From NCBI GenBank assembly GCA_028285585.1, contig JANQOU010000002.1, positions 267,263-331,262 of the forward strand: DNA of 64,000 bases, written 5' to 3'. A program made the position numbers and the translations under genes. Positions within the stretch are counted from its first letter, which is position 1; each line of letters begins with the position of its first letter. The notes beneath the pieces were generated by a model. It saw nothing but the letters and a program-made list of their open reading frames with translations. It was not told the origin of the DNA and did no database searches. This document shows, piece after piece, positions 37,254 to 44,682 of the stretch. The stretch is from Acidimicrobiia bacterium. Its GTDB lineage: Bacteria > Actinomycetota > Acidimicrobiia > Spongiisociales > ZC4RG35.

Positions 37254-37646
37254 CTAGATCAGCTCAAGCGACCTGGTGCGAGCCTCGACCTCGAGGCCAA
37301 TCTCCAGATAGGCCTGACGATGCGAGAGACCACGCCGTCTTCCCTTGAGATAGTCGGCCAGGTACCGGCGCGAGAACCCAAACCAGCCGAGCTCTCCCCA
37401 CTGTCGAACGTGGATCAACTCGTGCAGGGTAAGCCGAGCGAGCTGCTCCTTATCTCCGTTGAGGATGTCCGGATCGACGAGTATCAGCTTGCCCACCGTC
37501 ATCGCCCCGACACCTTCGCCCCAGATCCACCTCATGAGCGGAGAAGCGGCACGCAACCGCAGTTGATCCGGGTTGATCGGGTCCAGAAGAGCACGCAACC
37601 GCTCCGTGCCATGGCCCGTCTCCTCGAGCAGACGACCTACGCGCAT
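37254..37646 (-). CDS. Small HExxH-motif putative metallopeptidase
   Basis: A 130-residue protein I cannot place in a named family. It contains one gluzincin-type motif (LTLHELIHVRQWGELGWFGF) and a downstream YLEIGLEVEAR with acidic residues that could supply the third ligand. There is no signal peptide or membrane segment. It lies 12 nt downstream of leuS and 44 nt upstream of comEA. An actinobacterial 'DUF4157-like' peptidase is a guess only. Confidence 0.6.
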   Translation of the reverse strand: MRVGRLLEETGHGTERLRALLDPINPDQLRLRAASPLMRWIWGEGVGAMTVGKLILVDPDILNGDKEQLARLTLHELIHVRQWGELGWFGFSRRYLADYLKGRRRGLSHRQAYLEIGLEVEARTRSLELI

Positions 37647-37658
37647 CGACTACGAACG

Positions 37659-40082
37659 TCAGCCGATGACGACGTTGACCAGGTTTGGTGGGCGTGTGAT
37701 CACCCGTCTCACCTCCTGGCCGTCCAGCCACGCCTGGATCTTCTCCGACGCCAGCGCCGCTGCTTCCGCCGCCGCCTCGTCGATGTCCGACTCGACTTCG
37801 AGCCTGTCTCTCACCTTGCCGTTGACCTGGACAATCATCGTGACCGTGTCTTCGCGGGCTAGCTCCTCGTCCCACGACGGCCAGGCTTCGAAAGCCAGCA
37901 TCGACTCGTTGCCGCGCCTCTCCCACAGCTCGTGGGACACGTGAGGTGCCATCGGCGAAAGAAGCTTGAGCATCATCTCGATGACCTCGCCGTGTGTTTC
38001 TTCGCGAGGCTCATCGCCGAGATAGGACTGCAACTCGTTGGACAGCGTCATCAGTGCCGGCACCGTGGTGTTGAACCGGAACCGCTCGATGTCCTCGGTG
38101 ACCTTCTTCACCGTGCGGTGGGCGTGGCCCAGGATCTCCCGATCACGATCATCAGCTGACCTGGCATTCCACCCGCCGTCCCAGGTGGCCTGCTTCCAGA
38201 ACCGGTCGAGGAAACGCTTGCTTCCCGAGACACCCGAATCGTTCCAGACCGCGTCGTCGGTTGGCGGTCCGACGAACAGCTCGAAGAGACGGGTGGCATC
38301 TGCGCCATGGTTGTCGTAGTAGTCGTCCGGCGGCACCACGTTGCCCTTCGACTTGGACATCTTGGCCCCTTTGTGGACCAGCATCCCTTGGGTGAACATC
38401 CGCTGAAACGGTTCCTGAACCGGGCTCAGGCCCAGGTCATACAGGAACCTGGTGATGAACCTGGCATAGAGCAGGTGAAGAATCGCATGCTCCACCCCCC
38501 CGATGTACTGGTCGAGCGGCATCCAGTAGCGCGCCTTCTCGGTGTCGAAGAGGACCTCGTCGTTGTGAGCGTCGGCATAGCGCAGGAAGTACCACGACGA
38601 GTCCATGAACGTGTCCATGGTGTCGGTCTCTCGTCTGGCCGGCCCGTCGCAGTCAGGACACGTTGTGTTCACGAAGTCGTCGTCGGCGGCAAGTGGGGAC
38701 ATGCCTTTGGGCAGGTAGTCCTCGATGTCGGGAAGCAGAACAGGAAGTTGATCGCGTGGCACCGGCACTAGGCCGCACTGGTCGCAGTTGAGCATGGGGA
38801 TCGGGCATCCCCAGTAGCGCTGGCGTGAGATCAGCCAATCGCGAAGCCGGTACTGCACAGTGGCCTCTCCGATTCCCTGGTCGGCCAGCCACTCGATGAT
38901 CTTGGTCTTCGCCTCGTCCTGGCGCATTCCATCGAGGAAATCGGAGTTGATCGTCGGCCCGTCGCCAAGGAAGGCCTCACCGTCGAAGCCCTCCTCTGGC
39001 TGGACGGTGCGCACGATGTCTATCCCGTACTTGGTGGCGAAGTCCCAGTCACGCTGGTCCTGGCCGGGAACCGCCATGATCGCCCCGGTCCCGTAGCCCA
39101 TAAGCACGTAGTCGGCGATGTAGACGGGAACCCGCTTCTCGTTGACCGGGTTGATGGCGTAAGCGCCCGTGAACACACCGGTCTTGTCGCCCTCAGCCAA
39201 TCGCTCGATCTCGCTGGCTCGCTGAGCCGCGGATACGTACTGCCGGGCCTCATCCTCAGTCTCAGAACCTGAGATCAACTCCTCGACCAAAGGATGCTCG
39301 GGGGCAAGGACACAGAACGTCATCCCGAAGATGGTGTCGGGGCGGGTGGTGAAGACGTCGAACGAGCCGCCGCCGTCAACCTGGATGGTGAAGGTGGCCC
39401 CTTCGGAGCGGCCGATCCAGTTGCGCTGCATGGTGCGCACTCGATCCGGCCAGTCGTCCAAGTCGTCGATCGCATCGAGAAGCTCGTCGGCGTACTCGGT
39501 GATCTTGAACTGCCATTGCGACAGCATCTTCTTCTCGACAGGTGTGCCGCAGCGCTCGCACACGTCGTCGCCGACCACCTGCTCGTTGGCCAGGACCGTC
39601 TGGTCCTTCGGACACCAGTTGACCGCAGCCTCGGCCTTGTAGGCCAGGCCCTTCTCCCACAACTCGAGGAAGATCCACTGGTCCCATCGGTAATAGTCAG
39701 GGTCGTGGCTGGCCAGCTCACGACTCCAGTCGAAGCCGACCCCAAGCCGCCTGAACTGGACTTTCATCCTCTCGATCTGTTCGGCCACCGACACCTTGGG
39801 GTGGATGCCGGTCTCGATGGCGTGGTTCTCGGCGTTGAGGCCAAAAGAGTCCCACCCCATCGGGCTCAAGACGTTGAAGCCCTGCATCATCTTGTAGCGG
39901 GTGATGAGGTCGATGTACGTGTAGTTGCGAACGTGGCCGACGTGCAGCTCGCCCGACGGATAGGGGTACATCGCCACGTTGTAGAACTTGGGTTTGGACG
40001 GATCCTCCGTCACCTCGAAGACCTTCTCGGACTCCCACCGGTCCTGCCACTTGGCCTCGATCGCTAAATGGTCATAACTCAT
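37659..40082 (-). CDS. leuS: Leucyl-tRNA synthetase
   Basis: An 807-residue class Ia synthetase. The HIGH motif appears in YPYPSGELHVGHVRNYTYID and KMSKS in GAKMSKSKGNVVPPDDYYDN. The CP1 editing domain includes FTTRPDTIFGMTF. A zinc-ribbon pair (CERCGTP and CPDCDGPARR) is present. I use the ATG at 40082 (MSYDHLAIEAKWQDRWE), the usual start; 23 residues upstream are not conserved-looking. I looked for a T-box or Leu-rich leader upstream and saw none. Confidence 0.96.
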   Translation of the reverse strand: MSYDHLAIEAKWQDRWESEKVFEVTEDPSKPKFYNVAMYPYPSGELHVGHVRNYTYIDLITRYKMMQGFNVLSPMGWDSFGLNAENHAIETGIHPKVSVAEQIERMKVQFRRLGVGFDWSRELASHDPDYYRWDQWIFLELWEKGLAYKAEAAVNWCPKDQTVLANEQVVGDDVCERCGTPVEKKMLSQWQFKITEYADELLDAIDDLDDWPDRVRTMQRNWIGRSEGATFTIQVDGGGSFDVFTTRPDTIFGMTFCVLAPEHPLVEELISGSETEDEARQYVSAAQRASEIERLAEGDKTGVFTGAYAINPVNEKRVPVYIADYVLMGYGTGAIMAVPGQDQRDWDFATKYGIDIVRTVQPEEGFDGEAFLGDGPTINSDFLDGMRQDEAKTKIIEWLADQGIGEATVQYRLRDWLISRQRYWGCPIPMLNCDQCGLVPVPRDQLPVLLPDIEDYLPKGMSPLAADDDFVNTTCPDCDGPARRETDTMDTFMDSSWYFLRYADAHNDEVLFDTEKARYWMPLDQYIGGVEHAILHLLYARFITRFLYDLGLSPVQEPFQRMFTQGMLVHKGAKMSKSKGNVVPPDDYYDNHGADATRLFELFVGPPTDDAVWNDSGVSGSKRFLDRFWKQATWDGGWNARSADDRDREILGHAHRTVKKVTEDIERFRFNTTVPALMTLSNELQSYLGDEPREETHGEVIEMMLKLLSPMAPHVSHELWERRGNESMLAFEAWPSWDEELAREDTVTMIVQVNGKVRDRLEVESDIDEAAAEAAALASEKIQAWLDGQEVRRVITRPPNLVNVVIG

Positions 40083-40214
40083 CAGATTGCGTGAGGGTAA
40101 TTCCGGATCAGAAGTTGACACAGACACATTCTCAGGGCGGAAGCCGGCCACATCGACTGGCAGCGGCCCGCGTCGCCAACCATGATTGCCTGCAACGTCG
40201 AAACGGGAGACACA

Positions 40215-41069
40215 GTGACAATCGAGAGAGTCGGGGTTGTTGGCGGAGGCCTGATGGGCTCGGGTATCGCCGAGGTGAGCGCCAAGGCCGGCGCTGACGT
40301 CGTGATGATGGAAGTGAACGCCGAAGTCGCCGAGAAGTCACTGGGTCGCATCGACAAGTCGCTCGCTCGCGCCGTCGAGCGCGGCAAGCTCGAAGAAGCG
40401 GAGAAGGCGGCCATTCTGGACAGGCTCAACGTCACCACCGATCTGGGTGACATGGCTGACCGCCAGCTGGTGGTCGAGGCGGTCACGGAGAACGAAGACC
40501 TCAAGAAGCAGATCTTCACCAGCCTCGACGAGATCGTCGCCGACGATGACGCCATCCTGGCCTCCAACACATCGTCCATCCCGATCACCAGGCTCGCCGC
40601 AGCCACCAATCGCCCCGACCATGTGGTTGGGATGCACTTCTTCTCTCCCGTGCCGGTGATGGCGCTCATGGAGTTGGTGACGACGGTGATGTCGGACGAA
40701 GGCGTCGAGGATCGAGCACAGGCGTTTGCCGAGGAAATCGGCAAGACGGTGATCCGGGCTCAGGACCGCGCCGGGTTCGTCGTCAACATGCTGCTCGTCC
40801 CTTACTGGCTGGCTGCGATTCGGATGTATGAAGCCGGCATCGCCTCCAAGGAGGACATCGACACCGGGATGAAGCTCGGCGCCAACCATCCCATGGGACC
40901 GCTGGAGCTTGCTGACTTCGTGGGTCTCGACGTCACCAAGTTCGTCGCCGACGTGCTCTTCGACGAGTACAAGGAGCCGCTCTACGCCTCCCCACCGCTG
41001 CTCACGCGGATGGTGGAGGCCGGGTTGCTGGGCCGAAAGTCGGGCAGAGGCTTCTACAACTACACCTAG
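40215..41069 (+). CDS. 3-hydroxyacyl-CoA (3-hydroxybutyryl-CoA) dehydrogenase
   Basis: A ~284-residue NAD(P)-dependent dehydrogenase. The Rossmann motif is RVGVVGGGLMGSGIAEVSAK. SNTSSIPITRLA and HFFSPVPVMALMELV carry the catalytic His. The C-terminal domain has NHPMGPLELADFVGLD and GLLGRKSGRGFYNY, the signature of PaaH/Hbd monofunctional enzymes. The GTG at 40215 has GGGAGA 7 nt upstream and is preferred over an ATG 33 nt earlier. It acts in fatty-acid or butyrate-type metabolism. Confidence 0.92.
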   Translation: MTIERVGVVGGGLMGSGIAEVSAKAGADVVMMEVNAEVAEKSLGRIDKSLARAVERGKLEEAEKAAILDRLNVTTDLGDMADRQLVVEAVTENEDLKKQIFTSLDEIVADDDAILASNTSSIPITRLAAATNRPDHVVGMHFFSPVPVMALMELVTTVMSDEGVEDRAQAFAEEIGKTVIRAQDRAGFVVNMLLVPYWLAAIRMYEAGIASKEDIDTGMKLGANHPMGPLELADFVGLDVTKFVADVLFDEYKEPLYASPPLLTRMVEAGLLGRKSGRGFYNYT

Positions 41070-41081
41070 CCCCCACCTGCG

Positions 41082-41189
41082 AACCTCAGGTAATAGCGAC
41101 CAAATACGGGTTCTATGGCCTCAGGTTCGAAGGGCCCTCTGCCAACTTGAGGCCATAGCTACCAGATACGGGCGGTATTACCTGAGGTT
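41082..41189. repeat. Convergent-junction repeat, family A, locus 3 (two inverted units)
   Basis: Two 46-bp units (41082-41127 and 41144-41189) are arranged as inverted copies. The outer arms AACCTCAGGTAATA and TATTACCTGAGGTT are perfect complements (14 bp). The 18-bp cores (GCGACCAAATACGGGTTC and GCTACCAGATACGGGCGG) lie in the same direction, so one core is inverted relative to its arms. The right unit supplies the end and TAA stop of the converging hydrolase (N-L-R-stop), as at locus 2. Confidence 0.78.
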
Positions 41190-41924
41190 GCGGACGTAGT
41201 GGTCGATGTGGTCGATCAGGGAACGGCCGGAGTCGTCCCACATCGGTTGATGACCAACGCCGGGCAACATGACGAGGTCGGCGTCGAGGCTGTTTGCGGT
41301 GTCACGCCATTCCTCTTCGGTGAAGAAGGCATCGTCTCCCCCGCCGATAACCAAGGCGGGCACGTCCACAGCGGAGAGATCTGGGCGGTTCAGCAGCAGA
41401 TCGAGATACACCCGGTAGGAAGCACGTTCCATCCGGTCGAAGTATTTGGCGCCTAGAGGGCCAAGGAAGTCGACACAGGCTTCAGGTGTCTCCACGATCG
41501 CACCGACGTCGAGGGTCACATTGGCCTTGAGAAAGAGCAAGGGGTGCTTACGGGCGGCCTTGAAGGTGGCACTCCAGCCCCCTTTCCTCGGAACGGGTGA
41601 CACCAGCACGGCGGCGGCCGCCGGATGCTCCTTGGCCAAATAGTGCTGGATTGTGAACCCACCCATCGAATGACCGACGAGAACTGGGACCCTCTCAAAG
41701 GTCCTGACTACACGGGCGAGGTCGGCGACGTTGTCCCTGATGGATGTTCCTCTGATCTTGCCGTCACTCTCCCCATGACCGCCCAGACTCATCGCAACAC
41801 AGTGATGCCCCCGGTCAGCCAGTTCGGGCATAACGAACTCATCCCACGTCCACGCTGCCTGCCAGTAGCCATGGATGAAGAGCAAGGAAGGAATGCCGTC
41901 GGACGGCTCGCCTCTCTCGATCAT
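41178..41924 (-). CDS. Alpha/beta hydrolase
   Basis: A ~248-residue alpha/beta hydrolase. The oxyanion region is LLFIHGYWQAAWTWDEF, the nucleophile elbow is VLVGHSMGGFTIQHYL, the acid lies in VIGGGDDAFFT, and the His is in LPGVGHQPMW. Substrate unknown. The N terminus is puzzling. The family usually has about ten residues before the ATG at 41924, and a strong AAGGAG (41963-41968) lies 8 nt before an in-frame ATC at 41954, with no ATG/GTG/TTG between. It follows cimA by less than 100 nt. Its last three residues come from a repeat. Confidence 0.83.
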   Translation of the reverse strand: MIERGEPSDGIPSLLFIHGYWQAAWTWDEFVMPELADRGHHCVAMSLGGHGESDGKIRGTSIRDNVADLARVVRTFERVPVLVGHSMGGFTIQHYLAKEHPAAAAVLVSPVPRKGGWSATFKAARKHPLLFLKANVTLDVGAIVETPEACVDFLGPLGAKYFDRMERASYRVYLDLLLNRPDLSAVDVPALVIGGGDDAFFTEEEWRDTANSLDADLVMLPGVGHQPMWDDSGRSLIDHIDHYVRNLR

Positions 41925-41984
41925 CTCGAGGTCGATGGTCTCCGTTTGACCGATGAGTGTTTCTCCTTCTTCGACGCCCGGAAC

Positions 41985-43559
41985 CTAGCCGTGGGGGCCG
42001 TTGGCGGCTCCGAGACGGAGCAGGCCGACGATCACGCCGTCGGCGAGTGCCTGCCACGAGGCCTCCATGATGTTCTCGTGCACACCGATCGTCCCCCAGG
42101 CACCGAGATGGTTGGAGGTCTCGATCAGCACCCTCACCCGCGCCGACGTGCCGTCCTCGCTGTCGAGGACCCTCACCCGGTAGTCGGTCAGGCGGAAGTC
42201 GTCGACCTCCGGGTAGCGGCCAATAAGAGCAGAACGCAGCGCCTGGTCGAGAGCATGGACCGGGCCGAGGCCCTCCCCGACAGTGATCGTCCGGACACCG
42301 TCGACGTCGAGCTTGACCGTGGCCTCTGAGACAACACCGCTGCCGTCCCGGTCCGACTGAACGCGGAACGACTCCAACATGAAGAAGGGGTTCTTCCAGC
42401 CGGTAGTCCTCCGCGCCAGCAACTCAAAGGACCCGTCTGCTGCCTCGAAGTGATAGCCCTCGTGCTCCAGCTCCTTGACCCTCTCAACCACCCGTCCGGC
42501 AGTCTCCGCATCCAGCTCGAGACCCATCTCAGCCACTTTGGCCAGAACCGATGCACGTCCGCCCAGCTCGCTGACCACCATCCGGGTCGAGTTTCCGACA
42601 TCTCCCGGAGCCTCGTGCTCGTAGGCGTCGGACCGCCGCGCCAACGCCGAAGTGTGGAGACCAGCCTTGTGGGTAAACGCCGACGAGCCGACATATGGGC
42701 GATGGGGATCAAGGGTTATGTTCACGATCTCGGCCACATGGTGAGAGATCGGAGTGATCAGCTCCAGGTCACCCGCTATCGGCTTGAGACCCTTCTTCAA
42801 CTCGAGATCGGGGATCAGTGTGGAGAGGTCTGCGTTGCCCGTCCTCTCTCCGTAGCCGTTGATGCAGCCTTGGATCTGGCGCACACCGGCATCCACCGCG
42901 GCTAGGGAAGCTGCCACCGCGGTGCCCCCGTCGTTGTGGAAGTGGACACCGACATCAGCCCCAGAAAACGCTTCTTGGACCGCGTTGATCGTGGCCAGAG
43001 TCTCGGCAGGAAGGGTGCCGCCGTTGGTATCGCATAGGACAAGCCGTTCGGCTCCGGCCTCGTGTGCGGCCTTGAGCACCTCGAGGGCGTATGCCGGGTT
43101 GTCCCGGTAGCCGTCGAAGAAGTGCTCGGCGTCGAAGAACACCCGCCGGCCTTTGCCTTTGAGGAATTCGATGCTCTCCCCGACCATCCGGACACCTTCG
43201 TCGAGGTCAACGCGAAGCGCCTCCGAGACGTGATAGTCCCAGGTCTTGCCGACGATGCACAGGTACTCGGTCTCGGCGTCGAGAAGAGCCTTCAATTGGG
43301 CGTCACCAGCGAGGTCACCACCCGGCCGTCGTGTCGCACCGAAGGCGGTGAGAATTGCGTTGGAGAAGTCGAGCTCTGACTTGGCTCTCTCGAAGAATTC
43401 CGTGTCTTTCTGGTTGGCGCCAGGCCAGCCGCCCTCGACGAAGGCCACGCCCAGCTCGTCCAAGAGGCGAGCGACCCGCAGCTTGTCGCCGACGGTCAGG
43501 CTGATGCCCTCCTGCTGGGAGCCATCCCTGAGTGTGGTGTCGTAGATCTCGAGTGTCAT
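41985..43559 (-). CDS. cimA: (R)-citramalate synthase
   Basis: A 524-residue DRE-TIM metallolyase of the LeuA/CimA family, making citramalate from pyruvate and acetyl-CoA. It starts LEIYDTTLRDGSQQEGISL. FVEGGWPGANQKDTEFF, CDTNGGTLPAET and VHFHNDGGTAVAAS supply metal and substrate residues. The C-terminal LeuA-type allosteric domain includes RVRVLIETSNHLGAWGTIGV. Length and the 'EGGWPGANPKD' region match the long CimA subfamily. The Ile-rich leader directly upstream independently supports an isoleucine-pathway role over 2-isopropylmalate synthase. Confidence 0.93.
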   Translation of the reverse strand: MTLEIYDTTLRDGSQQEGISLTVGDKLRVARLLDELGVAFVEGGWPGANQKDTEFFERAKSELDFSNAILTAFGATRRPGGDLAGDAQLKALLDAETEYLCIVGKTWDYHVSEALRVDLDEGVRMVGESIEFLKGKGRRVFFDAEHFFDGYRDNPAYALEVLKAAHEAGAERLVLCDTNGGTLPAETLATINAVQEAFSGADVGVHFHNDGGTAVAASLAAVDAGVRQIQGCINGYGERTGNADLSTLIPDLELKKGLKPIAGDLELITPISHHVAEIVNITLDPHRPYVGSSAFTHKAGLHTSALARRSDAYEHEAPGDVGNSTRMVVSELGGRASVLAKVAEMGLELDAETAGRVVERVKELEHEGYHFEAADGSFELLARRTTGWKNPFFMLESFRVQSDRDGSGVVSEATVKLDVDGVRTITVGEGLGPVHALDQALRSALIGRYPEVDDFRLTDYRVRVLDSEDGTSARVRVLIETSNHLGAWGTIGVHENIMEASWQALADGVIVGLLRLGAANGPHG

Positions 43560-43575
43560 AGGTCCTTGGCAATAG

Positions 43576-43610
43576 AAAAACCCCCTGCCGGTGCAGAGGG
43601 TCAGACGCAG
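43576..43610 (-). terminator. Transcription attenuator of cimA
   Basis: On the minus strand CCCTCTGC pairs with GCAGGGGG (8 bp, one G-U) around ACCG and is followed by TTTTTCTATTG, 17 nt before the cimA ATG. A competing 8-bp stem pairs AGGCGCAG (43624-43631, at the leader stop) with CTGCGTCT (43603-43610). Together they make a classical terminator/pause-hairpin layout. I could not resolve the antiterminator by eye. Confidence 0.75.
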
Positions 43611-43630
43611 TCCGGTATGTGGGCTGCGCC

Positions 43631-43666
43631 TCAGTCGATAATGATGATGGTGTTGATAGGGGCCAT
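43631..43666 (-). CDS. Ile-rich leader peptide of cimA
   Basis: An 11-codon ORF too short for gene callers encodes MAPINTIIIID and stops 71 nt before the cimA ATG. Five of eleven residues are Ile, four in a row. Its stop is the first base of a stem whose other arm precedes the terminator hairpin. Scarce Ile-tRNA would stall the ribosome on the Ile run and alter folding, relieving termination. The ATG is 10 nt after a -10-like GATACT with no Shine-Dalgarno, suggesting leaderless translation. Confidence 0.82.
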   Translation of the reverse strand: MAPINTIIIID

Positions 43667-43676
43667 CGAGGCGAGA

Positions 43677-43705
43677 AGTATCGCGAGTCGTGGTCGAACG
43701 GTCAA
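43677..43705 (-). promoter_or_regulatory. Promoter of the cimA leader
   Basis: TTGACC (43700-43705) and GATACT (43677-43682) are 17 bp apart on the minus strand. The metA stop codon TGA lies inside the -35. Expected transcription start is close to the leader ATG, as at the Phe leader. Confidence 0.6.
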
Positions 43706-44682
43706 GACCTGGCCCTTCGCAGCACCTCAGCAAGCCAGTTGGAGTAGATGGCCTGGCCTTGGGTCACCCAGGCCGGCTTCCGCCTTCGGGTCACCTCGTG
43801 CTCGGGGAATTCTGGAGATTCACCTCCGACCACTAACTCCTTGAACCGGCTCAGGACCTCGCGCGCCTCATCGTCGAAGTAGTGGTCGGGGAACACCGGA
43901 AACTCCCTCTCACCGGCGAGGTAGCGGCCTACCTCCCTCTTGTATTCCTTCAACAGGCTGATGTCGTCGTATTCGGGATGGCCCTGGAAAAAGACGTACC
44001 GGAACCCGTCTTCGCTTGTCGCCATGTGCACGCCGGCCTCGTTGCTCTCCAACAACACGTTGACACCGACGCCCTCCAGGTCGGTTCGGGTCATATCGAA
44101 CCAGTGCGAGTGAGGGGCTTCAACCGACGAGTCGACCCCGTCCAGCAGCGGATGATCGGCGTCGAGCCTGGCGTGCTCATAAACACCCCATCGCTTGCTG
44201 TCGAGCTTGGACCGCTTGAGAAGGCCCTTGTGCTCCAAGACGGCGTGAGTGGCCAGGCAGGAGCAGAGAGTGCTGAGAACCGATTCCTCCCCCCAATCGA
44301 TGACCTCGGTCAACCCCGGCCAAAACGGCTCGTCGGAGAGCTCGAAGTGGGCGGGGTTGGCGCCGGTGATGATCAAGGCATCGAGACTGTGGTCCTTCAC
44401 TTCAGAGAAAGTCAGGTAGTTCTCGGCGACGTAGTCCTGTGCCTCGTCGCCACGTGACCATGCGGCCAGCGTAAAAGGATGCACGTAGAGATTGGCCTGG
44501 TCTTCGAAACCCGAGACGAGTCGCACGAACTGGCGGTCGGTGGCAGCCAGGGCCGCATCCGGCATCAGATTGAGGAGGCCGATGCGGAGGTCGGGCAGGC
44601 CGGACTCGGCCTGGCCGACGGCCACGCCCTCGGAGTGAAGCCGCTGGAACGCCGGCAGCGATGAATGCTCTACGACAGGCAT
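43702..44682 (-). CDS. metA: Homoserine O-acyltransferase, MetA type
   Basis: A 326-residue MetA-family enzyme that activates homoserine with succinyl- or acetyl-CoA for methionine synthesis. It starts with typical IGLLNLMPDAALAATDRQF and LIITGANPAHFE. The nucleophile Cys is in STLCSCLATHAVLEHKG, and FFQGHPEYDDISLL carries His and Glu. Acyl-CoA preference cannot be told from the residues seen. Many actinobacteria use MetX instead. It is co-transcribed with the hydrolase and metY upstream; the hydrolase stop adjoins its ATG. Confidence 0.93.
   Translation of the reverse strand: MPVVEHSSLPAFQRLHSEGVAVGQAESGLPDLRIGLLNLMPDAALAATDRQFVRLVSGFEDQANLYVHPFTLAAWSRGDEAQDYVAENYLTFSEVKDHSLDALIITGANPAHFELSDEPFWPGLTEVIDWGEESVLSTLCSCLATHAVLEHKGLLKRSKLDSKRWGVYEHARLDADHPLLDGVDSSVEAPHSHWFDMTRTDLEGVGVNVLLESNEAGVHMATSEDGFRYVFFQGHPEYDDISLLKEYKREVGRYLAGEREFPVFPDHYFDDEAREVLSRFKELVVGGESPEFPEHEVTRRRKPAWVTQGQAIYSNWLAEVLRRARS

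Noticed and set aside
39294-40067. 257-codon plus-strand ORF within leuS
   Set aside because: Antisense shadow of a canonical leucyl-tRNA synthetase.
40115-40120. Perfect TTGACA upstream of the 3-hydroxyacyl-CoA dehydrogenase gene
   Set aside because: No -10-like hexamer at 16-19 bp; not strong enough to call a promoter.
40083-40214. T-box or Leu-rich leader upstream of leuS
   Set aside because: Neither a T-box-type sequence nor a Leu-rich short ORF was seen in the divergent gap.
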